The notes below the pieces were generated by a model that saw only the letters and a program-made list of their open reading frames with translations, did not search any database and was not told the DNA's origin. Positions 51,816 to 62,152 of a DNA stretch of 64,000 bases are shown piece by piece; position 1 is the stretch's first letter; the number at the start of each line of letters is the position of its first letter. The stretch comes from Heligmosomoides polygyrus polygyrus (lineage: Eukaryota > Nematoda > Chromadorea > Rhabditida > Heligmosomidae): assembly GCA_947396885.1 (NCBI GenBank), contig OX377206.1, positions 91,571,960 through 91,635,959 of the forward strand, read 5' to 3'. A program made the translations under genes and the position numbers.

Positions 51816-52499
51816 AAATCCTTAAGAAATAATTACCCAAAAATTATTATAAACAAAATTCATACCTCTTATAATACGTAAAAATCCTGCCAAAATTATC
51901 CCTAACGAAGAAATAATTAGCCAAAAATTATTATAAACAAAATTTATACTTCTTATAATACGTAAAAATCCTTCAGTCGTTAATTTCAGCAATAAACTGA
52001 CCAATAATATACTACCGTTGTAGGAGCTTCTACATGTATGTACGGTAGGAGCGAGGCGTGTTCCCGCATCCTCCTGCCGTTACACGTTCCCGGACCCCCG
52101 TGGTGCGTCTTCGCGACATGTACCTGACGCTATTGCTAAACGCTGTAGCTCCAATTTCGCACATTTGTGGTTCGCCGTCCTACGTGAGCGCTATTTTTTC
52201 AGCGATACAATGACAGTACGGGATGCTAGAAGCCTCCAGCTTGCTGCAGGTAATGGCGTTGGGTGCATTCTGCAATTCTGAAGAAGCGATGCGTGCAGAT
52301 CTCGCGTGCGCCGGCGACGGCCGTATTGGGTCGTTAAATTCCGCGGTGCAGGATGAGTGCATCATGTGGATCGGAGGCTCTCTCTGCTCCCCCTCCCCCC
52401 GCGCTCTTTGCAGGCAGATGCTGTTGTTTGATTCTCACGTGCAGCAGCGGAGCGGATGCATGCGACTGACTAACTACTGACGACGGACTGACTGCTGCA

Positions 52500-52960
52500 A
52501 ACAGATCTGGTTGGTTGGTGGACGAGCTACCCGAATGTGCAGTCGCTGTCGCAGTCGCCGCAGCAGCAGCAGCAGCAGGGGAGCTGCTGCTGCAGCTGCA
52601 GCGTGGGCAAACCCTCGTCGTTCCCTTCGCCGGCAAGCAAGCACGTCGTCGTCTTCGACCGGCCGCCGCCACCACCGCTGCCGTAGTCGTCGTCGGCGTC
52701 GTCGTCCTCGTCGAAAACAAGCTCCGTGTTTTCCTGTGCGGCATTCGCGCTTCAGCTTGCCCTTCAACACGACCGCGCCACATGCAAATCTGACTGACCT
52801 CATGACGGAGTTGGGCTGCGGAACGCACCCACCCCACCCCCGTATCAGGCGATAAGTCACGCACGTCACCCTGCACCACCCTCCGCCGTCCCACTCGCTC
52901 GCTGCTAAACGTATTTTCGGACGACTTGTCCCGGCGTGTCCCTGCAGAAATTCCTAATCC
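52500..52960. promoter_or_regulatory. CpG- and CAG-rich patch, possible promoter or exon
   Basis: A CAG run (near 52559-52578), GCTGCTGCTGCAGCTGCAGC and CGTCGTCGT runs lie in a GC-rich block. Open frames run through it on both strands but read Ala, Arg, Thr or Ser repeats, so none can be trusted. It could be the start of a small gene or a promoter. Confidence 0.3.
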
Positions 52961-53326
52961 GGTAATCGTCGCGTGACTATGCGCATACTGGACGTGCGTC
53001 AATGTGCTAGGCGCTGGAAGCCAAACCCAATGTGGTCGAAAGAGTGTTCGGTACCTGTAGAGAAGAGGGCCGTGCGTGAAAAATTAAGGCTTTTCGTTGG
53101 ATTTCGAGCCAGCGAAGGAGAACACATACTGAGCAAGGGTAGGAACTCCAGGATGTGGCCAATTTTGACACAGGTGTGGTAGGTGGACCACATCCTGGAA
53201 TCCTTTGTAAGAGCCAGGGGCCCCCATCCTATAAGGACCGACATGCTCGCACTTGGAAGGTCCTTAGTAAACCAGATAGTTCGTCCTAGTAGCAACCATG
53301 AAACTTTTAACTTTTAAATATTTTCT
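52961..53326. other. Intergenic, no gene
   Basis: Contains an imperfect inverted repeat: CCAGGATGTGGCC near 53150 and GGACCACATCCTGGA near 53185. No exon recognised. Confidence 0.4.
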
Positions 53327-53792
53327 AGTACTGGTCGCTGATGTGGCCTACATGTAGATCTAAGTATGAAACAAATCGATCGAGTGAGCGTACCGCTCAC
53401 ATGGGCGCTTACGATACCAGCCACTTGAGGCTTAAGGGCTTAAAGAAAATGAATTGAATCATTTTTTGGTATTTTCTGGAACTAGTCGTTGATGTGGCCT
53501 GCATGTGGGGAACGCATTGTATGAATCAGACGCATCGAGTGATCGTACCATCTATAGGCGCGCTTACGATACCAGCCGCTTGAGGTTTAATGGAAATGAA
53601 TTGAATCATTGAAATTTTTTAGGTATTTTCTGGTACTACTCGTTAACTGTGCCCTAAATTTGGGGAGAGGAACACATTGTATGCATTAGATCGATCGAGT
53701 GAGCGTACCACCCAGAGGAGCGGGTACGATCGATGCCCTGATTGGCTGCCATGTTCCTGCCTTGCCATGTAGGCCACATTAACGACTAGTAC
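53327..53792. mobile_element. MITE, GTGGCCTACAT family, with ~152-bp tandem units
   Basis: AGTACTGGTCGCTGATGTGG on the left mirrors ACATTAACGACTAGTAC on the right. Inside, TATTTTCTGGTACTAGTCG-like starts recur at 53321, 53472 and 53626, each with CGATCGAGTGAGCGTACC about 60 bp later. The element seems to have grown by internal tandem duplication. Confidence 0.7.
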
Positions 53793-54568
53793 CCTCCTAC
53801 CTTTCTGCAGCCAATTGCTCCAACTCAATACTGGCAACTGAGGGGACACCATCGCCTAGAAGATTGCAACACGCTACACTACCCTGGATTGAAGATCGAA
53901 AATGTCAACGCCTAGGATGGAGGGTGTACCCCCAACACGCACTGCGCCATGACAAGCCATCCTGCTAGAAGCTATGCCGTCAGGTGACGAGATTCTGGGA
54001 CCATCCCGGTCGACTTTCCTGACGTCAGACTGCAGTGAAGCGACGTGAAGAATGTATCAGACTTGTACATCCACTAACGAAGTGGTCTACGAACTCCAAC
54101 AGCTGTTGACCGTGCCTTCGCAACGGAATCTGACAACTAGGCAGTTAAAGAAGAAATGACAAGACACGTGATCCCACAACGAAAACTTGAAAACTTGCCC
54201 CGTAGTTCTTCTCTTTACCTAATACGTTAGTTGTTGCGATGTTGCTCAGGTTTGGATGGGTTATGAGCTCTCCTCCACCGGAACTCTGGAATGTGGTCAC
54301 TTCTGACAAGACGATTCACATCATGAAGTTCATCGAACACGCCCGGGGCAACTTCCCACTAAAAGGAACGTCTGTAGACTTACCCCCAACAATTTTCAAC
54401 AAGATCTAGATGGTCTTGTAGGGCATCTAACAAGGTGCACATCGGTGATCTTCGTTTCTTCTGCGGGTCTTTGAGTGGTCCAAAAAGTGGCAACAACTGG
54501 CGTCTAGTAAACCCGTTCCAACTTGCAGTGGTATCAAGAGGAATGGAGGTCACTGGATTAACCCGTGT
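53793..54568. other. Intergenic, no gene
   Basis: No exon or repeat recognised. Confidence 0.4.
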
Positions 54569-54578
54569 ATTAAAGAAA

Positions 54579-54875
54579 CAGGACGCGTGTAGCGCAGTCG
54601 GAGGAGGCACGACTGTCGCGTGCGCCCGATACCAGGTTCCTGGTTCGGATTTCCCGCCCAGGCCAGCCAAGCCTTCCATCCCTCCGGGGTCGGTGAATTG
54701 GTGCCAGACTTGTCCGGGAAGGATAAAGCGCTGACTTGTTCATCGGCTGGCCACCGCAAGTCATTGTATGGCCAAATACGCATTCATGTCGCCTCCACGA
54801 CATCCCGTAGAAGTAGAATGCGCTGGCGCATCCCAGAAGGGATTGAGTAACGCCGTCCTTTATCCTTTATCCTTT
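54579..54875 (+). mobile_element. tRNA-derived SINE, full length, 10-bp target duplication
   Basis: ATTAAAGAAA occurs at 54569-54578 and 54876-54885. The A box GTAGCGCAGTCGG, B box GGTTCGGATTTCC and a tail of TTTATCCTTTATCCTTT are all present. It is among the best copies for defining the family. Confidence 0.96.
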
Positions 54876-55269
54876 ATTAAAGAAATTATGGCCGGCATTT
54901 GGGTTAAAATTGAAAAGGTTACACGAATTCGGTTCAAAATGACCTGCTCTAGTGGCACGGGGGAGGATACGTAGTCATGACCTCCCTCTGTGAGTTACTA
55001 AGCGACAAATTTTTGCAATTTTTGGACCACACAGTGAGTGGCGGACCATGTAGGCCTTCTCTTGCAATTATCCTGCGTACATTTAACCGCGAGTTACCCC
55101 TCTCTCCTCCTAGAGCGTCATAACGCGGATACACCTACCGGTCTACTCCGGTTGAATGCGGACAGTAATTCAAGGTGGTGGCGTGAGATGACGCGTAAGG
55201 TGTGCAGTTGCGTAGAAACGACCCATTGCAATCGTCACGCATGAATCAAATTAAGAACGCTCTCCTTCA

Positions 55270-55990
55270 TAATCCTGTTGAGCTACCGTAGCAAAGTCGT
55301 TCACCAGTGGCGAAAAACCTTAAGCCAATCGGTGATTTTCGTACGACGACTAGTCGTCCTTCCACATCACCGGAAGGTCACAACCGTAGACAGTTGACTG
55401 CTGGGGCTTCAGAATTATCCCCGTTCCTGCTAGTTCCATCGTTCTACATAAGCGCCGGGTATTCCTGCACGGGAGCATCTGCAGCAGCGACAACCCGTTG
55501 GTCAGAAGTCGGTCACCAGTGGGCGAAAACTCAAATCGTACGGTGAACTTCGTACGACGAGCAGTTGGGCTTCCACGTCATCGCAAGGTCACCTATAGTT
55601 GACCACCGGGGAGTTTCAGAAATCGAGTCCCCGCCACTGCTATGCTCCATCGTCCTACATAAGCGTCGGATGTTTCTGCACACGAGAGTCCTCAGCAGCA
55701 ACGACGCGATGGTCAGAAGTCGGTCACCAGTGGGCGAAAAACCTTAAGCCTATCGGTGGATTTCGTACGACGACTAGTCGTCCTTCCACATCACCGGAAG
55801 GTCACAACTATAGACAGTTGACCGCTGTGGCTTCAGAATTATCCCCGCACCTACTTGACCACTGGGAGTTTCAGAAATCGAGTCCCCGCCACTGTATGCT
55901 CCATCGTCCGACATAAGCGTCGGGTGTTCCTGCACACGAGCAACAGCAGCAGCGGCAGCAGCAACCCGTTGGTCAGAAGTCGGCGCTGCG
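55270..55990. repeat. Tandem repeat, ~212-bp unit, about 3 copies
   Basis: CACCAGTGGGCGAAAA recurs at 55302, 55514 and 55725. Each is followed by TCGTACGACGACTAGTCGTC and later GACAGTTGACCGC, TCCATCGTCCTACATAAGCG and a CAGCAGCAGC-type end. The third unit is complete except for its last part. It lies 350 bp beyond the mdl-1 poly(A) signal. Confidence 0.85.
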
Positions 55991-56340
55991 CAAATCATGT
56001 GCGCTGTTTACATAAACAAGCCGGCCGCCGTACTGCCGACGCCGCCGCTGTTGATGGTAGTGGCGGGGCGGCGACGCGTTTGCGTGCACGTGCACCGCGC
56101 ACGCCGCGCACGTGCAGCGCGGGGCAACATGTGTCGAGATAGCACGCGGCGAGCGGAGAGGGGAACGTTATGAGGAAATGTGCACTCGGAATTCCCCCGG
56201 CCACGCCGCCGATCGCAGGCAGCTGCAAGCAACCTTCCCCCCATTGTGGTCAGCAGACGAGCGAGAGCTGGTGATAAATTTTCCGATTCCGAAGACGACG
56301 TGGAAGACACGAACACGACGACACTCCTTCCTACACATAG

Positions 56341-56346
56341 TTTATT
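56341..56346 (-). terminator. mdl-1: mdl-1 poly(A) signal AATAAA
   Basis: AATAAA on the - strand about 49 nt after the mdl-1 stop codon, a normal nematode 3' UTR length. Confidence 0.7.
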
Positions 56347-56394
56347 GATTTAACTCAATAAAGGAAAAATAATATTAATAATGAGTGATGATCA

Positions 56395-56769
56395 TCATAC
56401 ACGAAGATGGATCGGCAAGAATGACGAGGCCTCGAATGAGGCACGTGGCAGAGAAGTAGTTGAACTGAGATCGAGGTAGGGATAAAGCGACGGCCGAGGA
56501 TAGCAGATCGGCAATGCGGGCAGCAAACCTTCAGCAACCGGATCGATAATCATTGGCTGAGGAGATTGTGAAGGCTTCGAAGATGGCGAATACTCGAGAA
56601 ATACAGGTGAGTCACGCGAGAGACGTGAGACGGTGGAGGAGGGTCGCGGCGTCGTCGGATGCGACGACGTGCTCTCCTTCAGACGTTCCAGTTCACTTTG
56701 CAGCATCGATTTCTGGTCTTCCAATCGATCGCGCTCCTGCTGCAGAGCCGCGTTGCCTTGTTCGAGTTG
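56395..56769 (-). CDS. mdl-1: mdl-1 exon 4: leucine zipper and C-tail
   Basis: The acceptor AAATTTCAG is followed at once by [20 protein letters not shown] and [11 protein letters not shown], with heptad Leu/Met spacing continuing the HLH helix. After it come [20 protein letters not shown] and a Pro/Ser/Leu-rich tail to TGA at 56397-56395. An additional intron in the tail cannot be excluded. Confidence 0.9.
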   Translation of the reverse strand, partial: QLEQGNAALQQERDRLEDQKSMLQSELERLKESTSSHPTTPRPSSTVSRLSRDSPVFLEYSPSSKPSQSPQPMIIDPVAEGLLPALPICYPRPSLYPYLDLSSTTSLPRASFEASSFLPIHLRV

Positions 56770-58620
56770 CTGAAATTTGTCGTCATTATGCACCGCAGTC
56801 GGTCGGACGATGAATGACGGACGAACACGTGCTCATCTGATGATGCCACATCACACATCACGCTGCCTTCTTTTTCGCCGAAATAAAATCGCTATCAGAA
56901 CGCCGGCGACGGGCGGCCGGCGCTCTCCACGTTGTTCTCGTTTTCTCGCCTTATGTGCAGAACAGTGCGCGCACGTGTGAGTGAGTGTGTTGCATCATGA
57001 CGTGTAAAGTCACATGAGTTGCGTGCGCGCGTATTCAACGCGGTCACGTGCGTGCCACGTGTGCTCACCTTGATGTGGTCACGGGCGCGCGTCAGCAGTG
57101 CCAGCGTAGTGTTGCGGGACGCATCAGCAATCGGTGGCACCAACGTCTTCAGCGTCTCCAGACAACCACGCAGATTCGCTCGACGCGTCTTCTCGAGCTC
57201 GTTGTGGGCCGCTCTGGAAAAGATACGCATTCAGAGATAGCCATCAACCCGTAACTATTTCGGTGGGAGTGGCCAACACCGCCATTAGCAGTTAACTGAA
57301 CCGAGTCTTTGCCTCAGAAATACACACAAGCTTTACTTCATTCCGAGATGGGAGCAGGAGGTGGGCGGGTCTAGAAAACAGACACCTCTTAAGACGTCGG
57401 GCGGTTTAATCTAGCCGAAGCAGGGAGTGGATTTCCTTCTGTATAAAGTGAGCATTTCTGTATAGATATCCTGGATTTTATGGAGGAAAGATGAGAGTGG
57501 GCCCTCCCTTCTAGACCTTCATCAAGAGCTGTTTTGCCTTGCAATCGTTCGCCTGAATTCCCCAAAGATCCCCGCTGCCGCCGCCCAGTGCAAAGGCTCC
57601 CATGCAGCTACAACGGAGGCTACGGAATGGGATAAGGAAGCACCATTCGAGGTTGGTCCCCCCAAACTAGGATTCTTCCCCGTTTCCAGAACCTCATTCG
57701 ACTCCCCCACGAAGTGCAGCCGAAATTTCGTTGCTGTGCAGCAACGCTAGCGAGAGGATAAGTGGACGGGCGGACGGACCGACCGACGGGGTGGGGACCG
57801 AGTCAGGTCGCACCGCCGCCGTCGCCAAACGACGCCTGATGATGACTCATTCATTCACTCACCGACTGTGCTTCGTCGAATTTTTCCGCGTTGGCGAGGC
57901 AATACAGTAAGGTTGGGCACTAGTGGAAGCCGTGCACAGCTTCCGAACTTTCCTTGAGATGACATCCCTGAGTTCTGGTTGAACAACGTCTGAAAACGAA
58001 CGTTATTCAGTAAAAGTTACTAATGAAAGAATAAACAGAAAAAGAGGAACTCAAGTAGTAATATTAATAGTAGCACTAACAACGATAAGAATAATTCAGA
58101 AAAATAATAAATGTAAAAGCAAGCAGATAACTATGACGCCATTCCGCATGAAACGACACGCCCACGCCGCCGCCCTGGGGTTTAACCATGCAGGTAGATC
58201 ACAACGCTCGACGAAAAGACACTGCAGACGGACTAGTTCACACAACTTCGGCGGAGTTTGAGACTGAGGCGTTTCATGTGAATAGCGAGGAAGAGGCGAG
58301 ATATTTAACGAGAAAATTGTAGCTTGGCTGATGAAGAGCGAAAACGAACCATGATTTACGGTGAGTGACGGGGGAAAAGCAGCGACCGGTTGCAGCGGTT
58401 GTGCAGTAGCAGCAGCAGCGGCGGCAGCAGCGGCAGCAGCAGCAACGGCAGCGGCAGCAGCGACGTTGGACGATGATGATGATGATGATGATGACTGCTG
58501 CTGCTGCTGCTGGGACGAGGGCAACGGCTGAATAAGTGAGCTGCTGCTGACTTTGTGTGCTCCTCCATCGAGTAGTCTGGCAGCGGTCAGTAACGTTTCA
58601 ATGCTTAGCTGCGCGTCCAT
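56395..58620 (-). CDS. mdl-1: MAD-like bHLH-zipper repressor (MDL-1), 4 exons
   Basis: Exons on the - strand: 58620-58350, 57989-57863, 57213-57069, 56769-56395. The joined frame is about 305 residues. The N-terminus [18 protein letters not shown] fits the SIN3-interaction helix of MAD proteins. Gln, Ser and Ala runs follow. The basic-HLH is [20 protein letters not shown] to [13 protein letters not shown], with the His-Glu-Arg set that contacts CACGTG. The zipper begins [20 protein letters not shown]. The tail is Ser/Pro-rich. MAD proteins pair with MAX-like partners in the nucleus and repress E-box genes, opposing MYC/MML-type activators. That role is family knowledge. The C. elegans orthologue mdl-1 is strongly suggested by the HLH sequence. 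The gene converges on SLC4. Confidence 0.93.
57069..57213 (-). CDS. mdl-1: mdl-1 exon 3: basic-HLH domain
   Basis: [20 protein letters not shown], then [20 protein letters not shown] and TRARDHIK. The acceptor is TTTTCCAG and the donor AAG|GTGAGC, phase 0. This is the decisive evidence for the family. Confidence 0.97.
57863..57989 (-). CDS. mdl-1: mdl-1 exon 2: basic linker before the HLH
   Basis: The acceptor is CGTTTTCAG and the donor AGTCG|GTGAGT. In the frame demanded by exon 3 it is fully open and reads [20 protein letters not shown] to TRKNSTKHS, rich in Lys and Arg. Its end completes the Arg codon before AAHNELEK. Other frames are also open, so the exon 1 junction is the least certain part. 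Confidence 0.75.
58350..58620 (-). CDS. mdl-1: mdl-1 exon 1: SID helix and homopolymer tracts
   Basis: ATG at 58620. The SIN3-interaction helix (residues 3-18) is followed by [11 protein letters not shown], a Gln run, a Ser run and a long Ala-rich run (about 20 residues broken by Val). The donor CATG|GTTCGT gives phase 1. A GTAAAT donor 10 bp upstream would break the frame with the next exon. Confidence 0.8.
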
Positions 58621-59100
58621 TTAGCCGGAGAGTGTGCAGCAGCGAGTGTGCGTGCGACAATCGCCCAGACTGACGGCGCGGTGGGTGGGACGGCGACGAC
58701 GACGACGCGCCAGAGAACGGCCCCCACGCGCGCACGTGGCCCGCACGTGGGCCCCGCGCGGCCACCGCGTCGTCGTCGTTGTCGGCGGCGGCGGCGGCGG
58801 CGACCCCGCTCTCTCTGCCCCCCTCTCCCTCTCTCCCGCTCCCACACGTACACACACACACACACGCAAGCACGCACACACAGCAGTCAGTCGGACGGCC
58901 GGACGGACGGAGGGAGTGTGAGAGAGAGCCGCACCGTCGCCGACACGTAGCAGCCACAGCAGCAGCAGATGAGCGGAGAGGGTGCGACCGACGATGGACC
59001 GACCGACCGGCCGGCCGACAATCCTCCACGCGGATCCTACGTGCACACACGTGTACACTCCGATCACACGCTGGGAATGAGGAGATTCTCTCGAGCGCTG
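58621..59100 (-). promoter_or_regulatory. CpG-rich mdl-1 upstream region with two CACGTG E-boxes
   Basis: CACGTG lies at 58733-58738 and 58744-58749, 11 bp apart and about 115-130 bp before the mdl-1 ATG. A third is at 59048-59053. The block is strongly CpG-rich, with a CT-rich run and an (AC)n run near 58849-58865. MDL-1-type factors bind this very site, so self-regulation is possible (inference). Confidence 0.5.
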
Positions 59101-59231
59101 CGCTTTACGGTTTACAATTTTCGGACTTTTCACGGCGCCTATGCCTCGGATTTGCACTGATTCGTGGTATTCCAGTGAGCAGAGCCGTGCCCAGTCGGCC
59201 ATTGGCGCTCGGGAAGTCACCTTGTACTCAG

Positions 59232-59374
59232 TATACATTGGATCCGATCGAAAATCTTCGGATAATTGGATGATTCGGATAACAGCGATTTTGCAGACCC
59301 CGGATTTTTTGATGATTCGGATCGGGGTATCCGAATCGATTACCCGAAAATGATTCATTCGGATCCAATGTATA
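59232..59374. mobile_element. MITE, TATACATTGGATCCGAA family, best copy
   Basis: TATACATTGGATCCGATCGA on the left mirrors TTCATTCGGATCCAATGTAT on the right. The 143-bp interior repeats GATTCGGAT and CCCGGAT words. Confidence 0.78.
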
Positions 59375-59384
59375 GTTCTCAGTG

Positions 59385-59570
59385 GTTATCCGCCTTGGTA
59401 AAAATGCATATGTATGTCCGTCCAATTGCATTAGAAATGGCCTAGATCAGTCCACCGTAGGAGTGGATCACACCGATGCTGCTGCATAAAATTTTTAGAT
59501 CTCGTGCAGCGTAAAACGTTGTATAGGGCTGTTTTGCATGGTGACATCCCCCGGAACCTATTTGCGCCCG
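59385..59570. repeat. Dispersed repeat, second copy of 23637-23830
   Basis: TTATCCGCCTTGGTAAAAAT, ATGTATGTCCGTCC and TTGCATGGTGACATCCCC follow the order of the other copy. Confidence 0.5.
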
Positions 59571-59619
59571 ACCATCTCACATCCGATGAGCAGGGGGTCG
59601 ACTATATCTATTTATTTAA

Positions 59620-59873
59620 TGGATAAAGGATAAAGGACGCATTCGACTTCTACGGAATATCGTGGAGGCGATTTGAATGCGTATTTGGCCTATACAATGA
59701 CTTGCGGTGGCCAGCCGATGAACAGGTCAGCGCTTTATCCTTCCCAGACAACTCTGGCACCAATTCACCGAACCCAGGGGAAAGGAAGGCTTGGTTGGCC
59801 TGGGCAAATCCGAACAAGGAACCTGGTATCGGGTGCACACGACGGCCGGCATCACTTCCGACTGCACTACACG
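59620..59873 (-). mobile_element. tRNA-derived SINE, ~45-bp deletion near the tail
   Basis: GGATAAAGGATAAAGGACGC joins directly to ATTCGACTTCTACGGAATAT. The GCGTTACTCAATCCC to GCGCCAC part is gone. The head ends CACTACACGCGC. Confidence 0.87.
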
Positions 59874-60169
59874 CGCTATTATTTGTTTAAGAAGAGGAAA
59901 CTAAAACAATTACAAACCAAGTGAAGGTATATGATGCTCGAACATTCTATACTTCAGACAGAACTGAAGTAGTCTAGAACTGCAGTAAACCATTAAGAAT
60001 GCTCTTGGAGATATCGGTCAACTAGTGTTCTGAATTGCCTTATTGTGTTAGGTAAAGAAGCGTCCTTTTTCAAGAACATTAACAATTCATTACCCGTATA
60101 GGTGGAAAATGCAACTTTTGCATTACATTCTGCCCCAGGAAGAAATATTTTCCACTGCCCACCCGTGTA
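59874..60169. other. No feature
   Basis: AT-rich spacer; nothing recognised. Confidence 0.4.
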
Positions 60170-60180
60170 TTAGATGTAGA

Positions 60181-60471
60181 TGATAAAGGATAAAGGATAA
60201 GGGACGGCGTTATTCAATCCTCTTTAGGATGCGTCACTTCTACGGGATGTCGTGGAGGCGAGTTGAATGCGTATTTGACCCTATGATGACTTACGATGGC
60301 CAGCCGATGAACAAGTCAGCGCTCTATCCTTCCCAGACAAGTCTGGTACCAATTCACCGACTCCGGAGGGATGGAAGGCTTGATTCGCCTGGGCACGAAA
60401 TCCGAACCAGGAACCTGGTATCGGGTGCACACGACAGCCAGCGCCTCCTCCGACTGCACTACACGCGCCCT
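60181..60471 (-). mobile_element. tRNA-derived SINE with 11-bp target duplication
   Basis: TTAGATGTAGA at 60170-60180 and 60472-60482 flanks it. The tail AAAGGATAAAGGATAAGGGA is on the left. A ~10-bp deletion occurs around GCGTCACTTC. Confidence 0.94.
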
Positions 60472-60482
60472 TTAGATGTAGA

Positions 60483-61430
60483 GACAGTGTTAAATTCTCG
60501 GAGGGAAAGATTCACCACACCTTTTGCCATTTTGTAAGTGATTTAGTCATTTCTCTTTTTATTGCGAAATGTAAGCGTACGCGAGCTAAGCATTTCCAAT
60601 GAATGGCGAGAATAGGTGTATTTCCTATAACTCTTCTTGCTGTGTTGCGCACACCTTCGTCGCTCCACGCAAACAGAATTTCTACTATCATTCAGAAAAG
60701 CACGACGATCTAGTCGAGTGCATGGCGCGATCTCCTCATGACACATATAATACACGATTTCTGTATTCTGGTGCATTGAAACCAAATTTAGTCCGTTATT
60801 TATCTTTTAAATGTAAACAACTTTTTGTCGGAATTTCAAGCACTTGTTCATTTTTTTTTGGGGCAGGAGAATTTTATGAAATTCAGAAAAGTCACACTAC
60901 ATTTTCCTTATAGCTGAACATGGAAGACGCTCGTTTTGATTAGGAAGATGTTCAGTTTGGTTTCAAGCACGTGAGGCTTGCCCACAAGTGTCCGATGTGA
61001 TTTGAAGTGCCCAACTTTATGTGAAAATTGTATAAAACTGCCAACCAACGAGTAAAGAGTAATGCCCAGCTATAGAACAAGAACCCATTCAACAACAACG
61101 TCAGCATCCAAAGTCATCTCCAGTTTAAGAAGTCTCCTTACAAAACAAGGTAATGCATAGCAGCTTCTCATTTATCTCAGTGTTAAGTAAGACTGAAGGA
61201 TTTTTTTTAGTAATTTTCAAGTAGAGACTACCACTTCTATGACTGAAAGGCACTGCTTGCAGTTTGGTTCTACAAGGAGGAAGAGATAATTTTTCAGCCT
61301 TTCCTCCTGTGAGAGACTTTTTCGTTTTAAAAATCATATGAAGCCCAAAAGCAGGACTGGAATCTAGCATCTTAGGTAAAAGTCGAATACCGACAACATA
61401 CTTTATCGAACGAAGGAAATGCTAGTGGTA
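60483..61430. other. No gene recognised
   Basis: Open frames at 60599-60913 (+) and 61125-61370 (-) have no motif or splice support. Confidence 0.4.
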
Positions 61431-61440
61431 TGTGACCCGT

Positions 61441-61735
61441 GGGCGGGTGTAGCGCAGTCGGAGGAGGCGCCGGCTGTCGCGTGCACCCGATACCAGGTTC
61501 CTGGTTCGGATTTCCCGCCCAGGCCAACCAAGCCTTCCATCCCTCCGGGGTCGGTGAATTGGTACCAGACTTGTCTGGGAAGGATAGAGCGCTGACTTGT
61601 TCATCGGCCGGCCACCGCAAGTCATTGTATGGCCAAATACGCATTTAAATCGCCTCCACGACATCCCCTAGAAGTAGAATGCGTGGCGCATCCCAAAAAG
61701 GATTGAGTAACGCCGTCCTTTATCCTTTATCCTTT
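61441..61735 (+). mobile_element. tRNA-derived SINE, near-consensus copy
   Basis: GTAGCGCAGTCGGAGGAGGC, CCAGGTTCCTGGTTCGGATT, and an end with two TTTATCC units. Flanking TGTGACC (61431-61437 and 61737-61743) looks like a short target duplication. Confidence 0.95.
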
Positions 61736-61856
61736 GTGTGACCTGAAAAATAGAATCTCAAGCCAGTTGCCAAGAGAAACAGAAAATCGATAGCATCAAT
61801 CGGTAATCATTGGGTGATCGATAGCTCATGATGAAGTTCATCCAAATGTGAAAAAA

Positions 61857-62152
61857 GAATAAGGATAAGTATAAAAGCATAAAGGGAGGCATTATTCAAT
61901 CGCTTTTGGGATGCGCCTCGCATTCTACTTCCACGGGACATTGTGGAGGTGTGGAGGTGATTTGAATGCGCATTCGGCCATACAATGGCCAGCGGTGCTC
62001 ACAACGCTTTATCCTTTCGAGCCAACCTTGGTACCGACTCATCGACCAGAGGTAGATGAAAGGCTTGATTGGCTTGCCTCGGAACCGGAACAGGAGGCGT
62101 GAAACGAACCGCTACTGAACGACGCCGCCTCCTCCGACCGCGCTTCTATGCG
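61857..62152 (-). mobile_element. tRNA-derived SINE, diverged
   Basis: AAGGATAAGTATAAAAGCAT at the tail and CTCCTCCGACCGCGCTTCTA at the head. A GTGGAGGT duplication lies near 61942. Confidence 0.78.

Larger units (their letters stand above)
51327..52183. mobile_element. ~0.86-kb foldback MITE carrying a SINE
   Basis: GTAGGACGGCGAACCACACA on the left and TTTGTGGTTCGCCGTCCTAC on the right are mirrors. A second inner pair (TACATGTCGCGAAGACGCAC near 51455 and GTGCGTCTTCGCGACATGTA near 52103) extends the inverted repeats. The centre is an AT-rich duplicated block (about 51655-51690 and 51890-51975) with a SINE. No coding capacity. Confidence 0.82.

Noticed and set aside
52334..53002. 222-codon - strand open frame with Ser, Thr and Ala runs
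   Set aside because: It follows the CAG/CGT repeats. Other frames on both strands are equally open, so there is no evidence of coding.
58598..59358. Open frames up to 245 codons upstream of mdl-1
   Set aside because: CpG-rich low-complexity translations (Ala, Pro, Arg) in several frames; the region fits a promoter better.
17627..61664. Many 60-115-codon open frames reading [20 protein letters not shown] or [20 protein letters not shown] and similar
   Set aside because: They recur on both strands because they are translations of the SINE. They start and stop at random relative to the element and break freely among copies.
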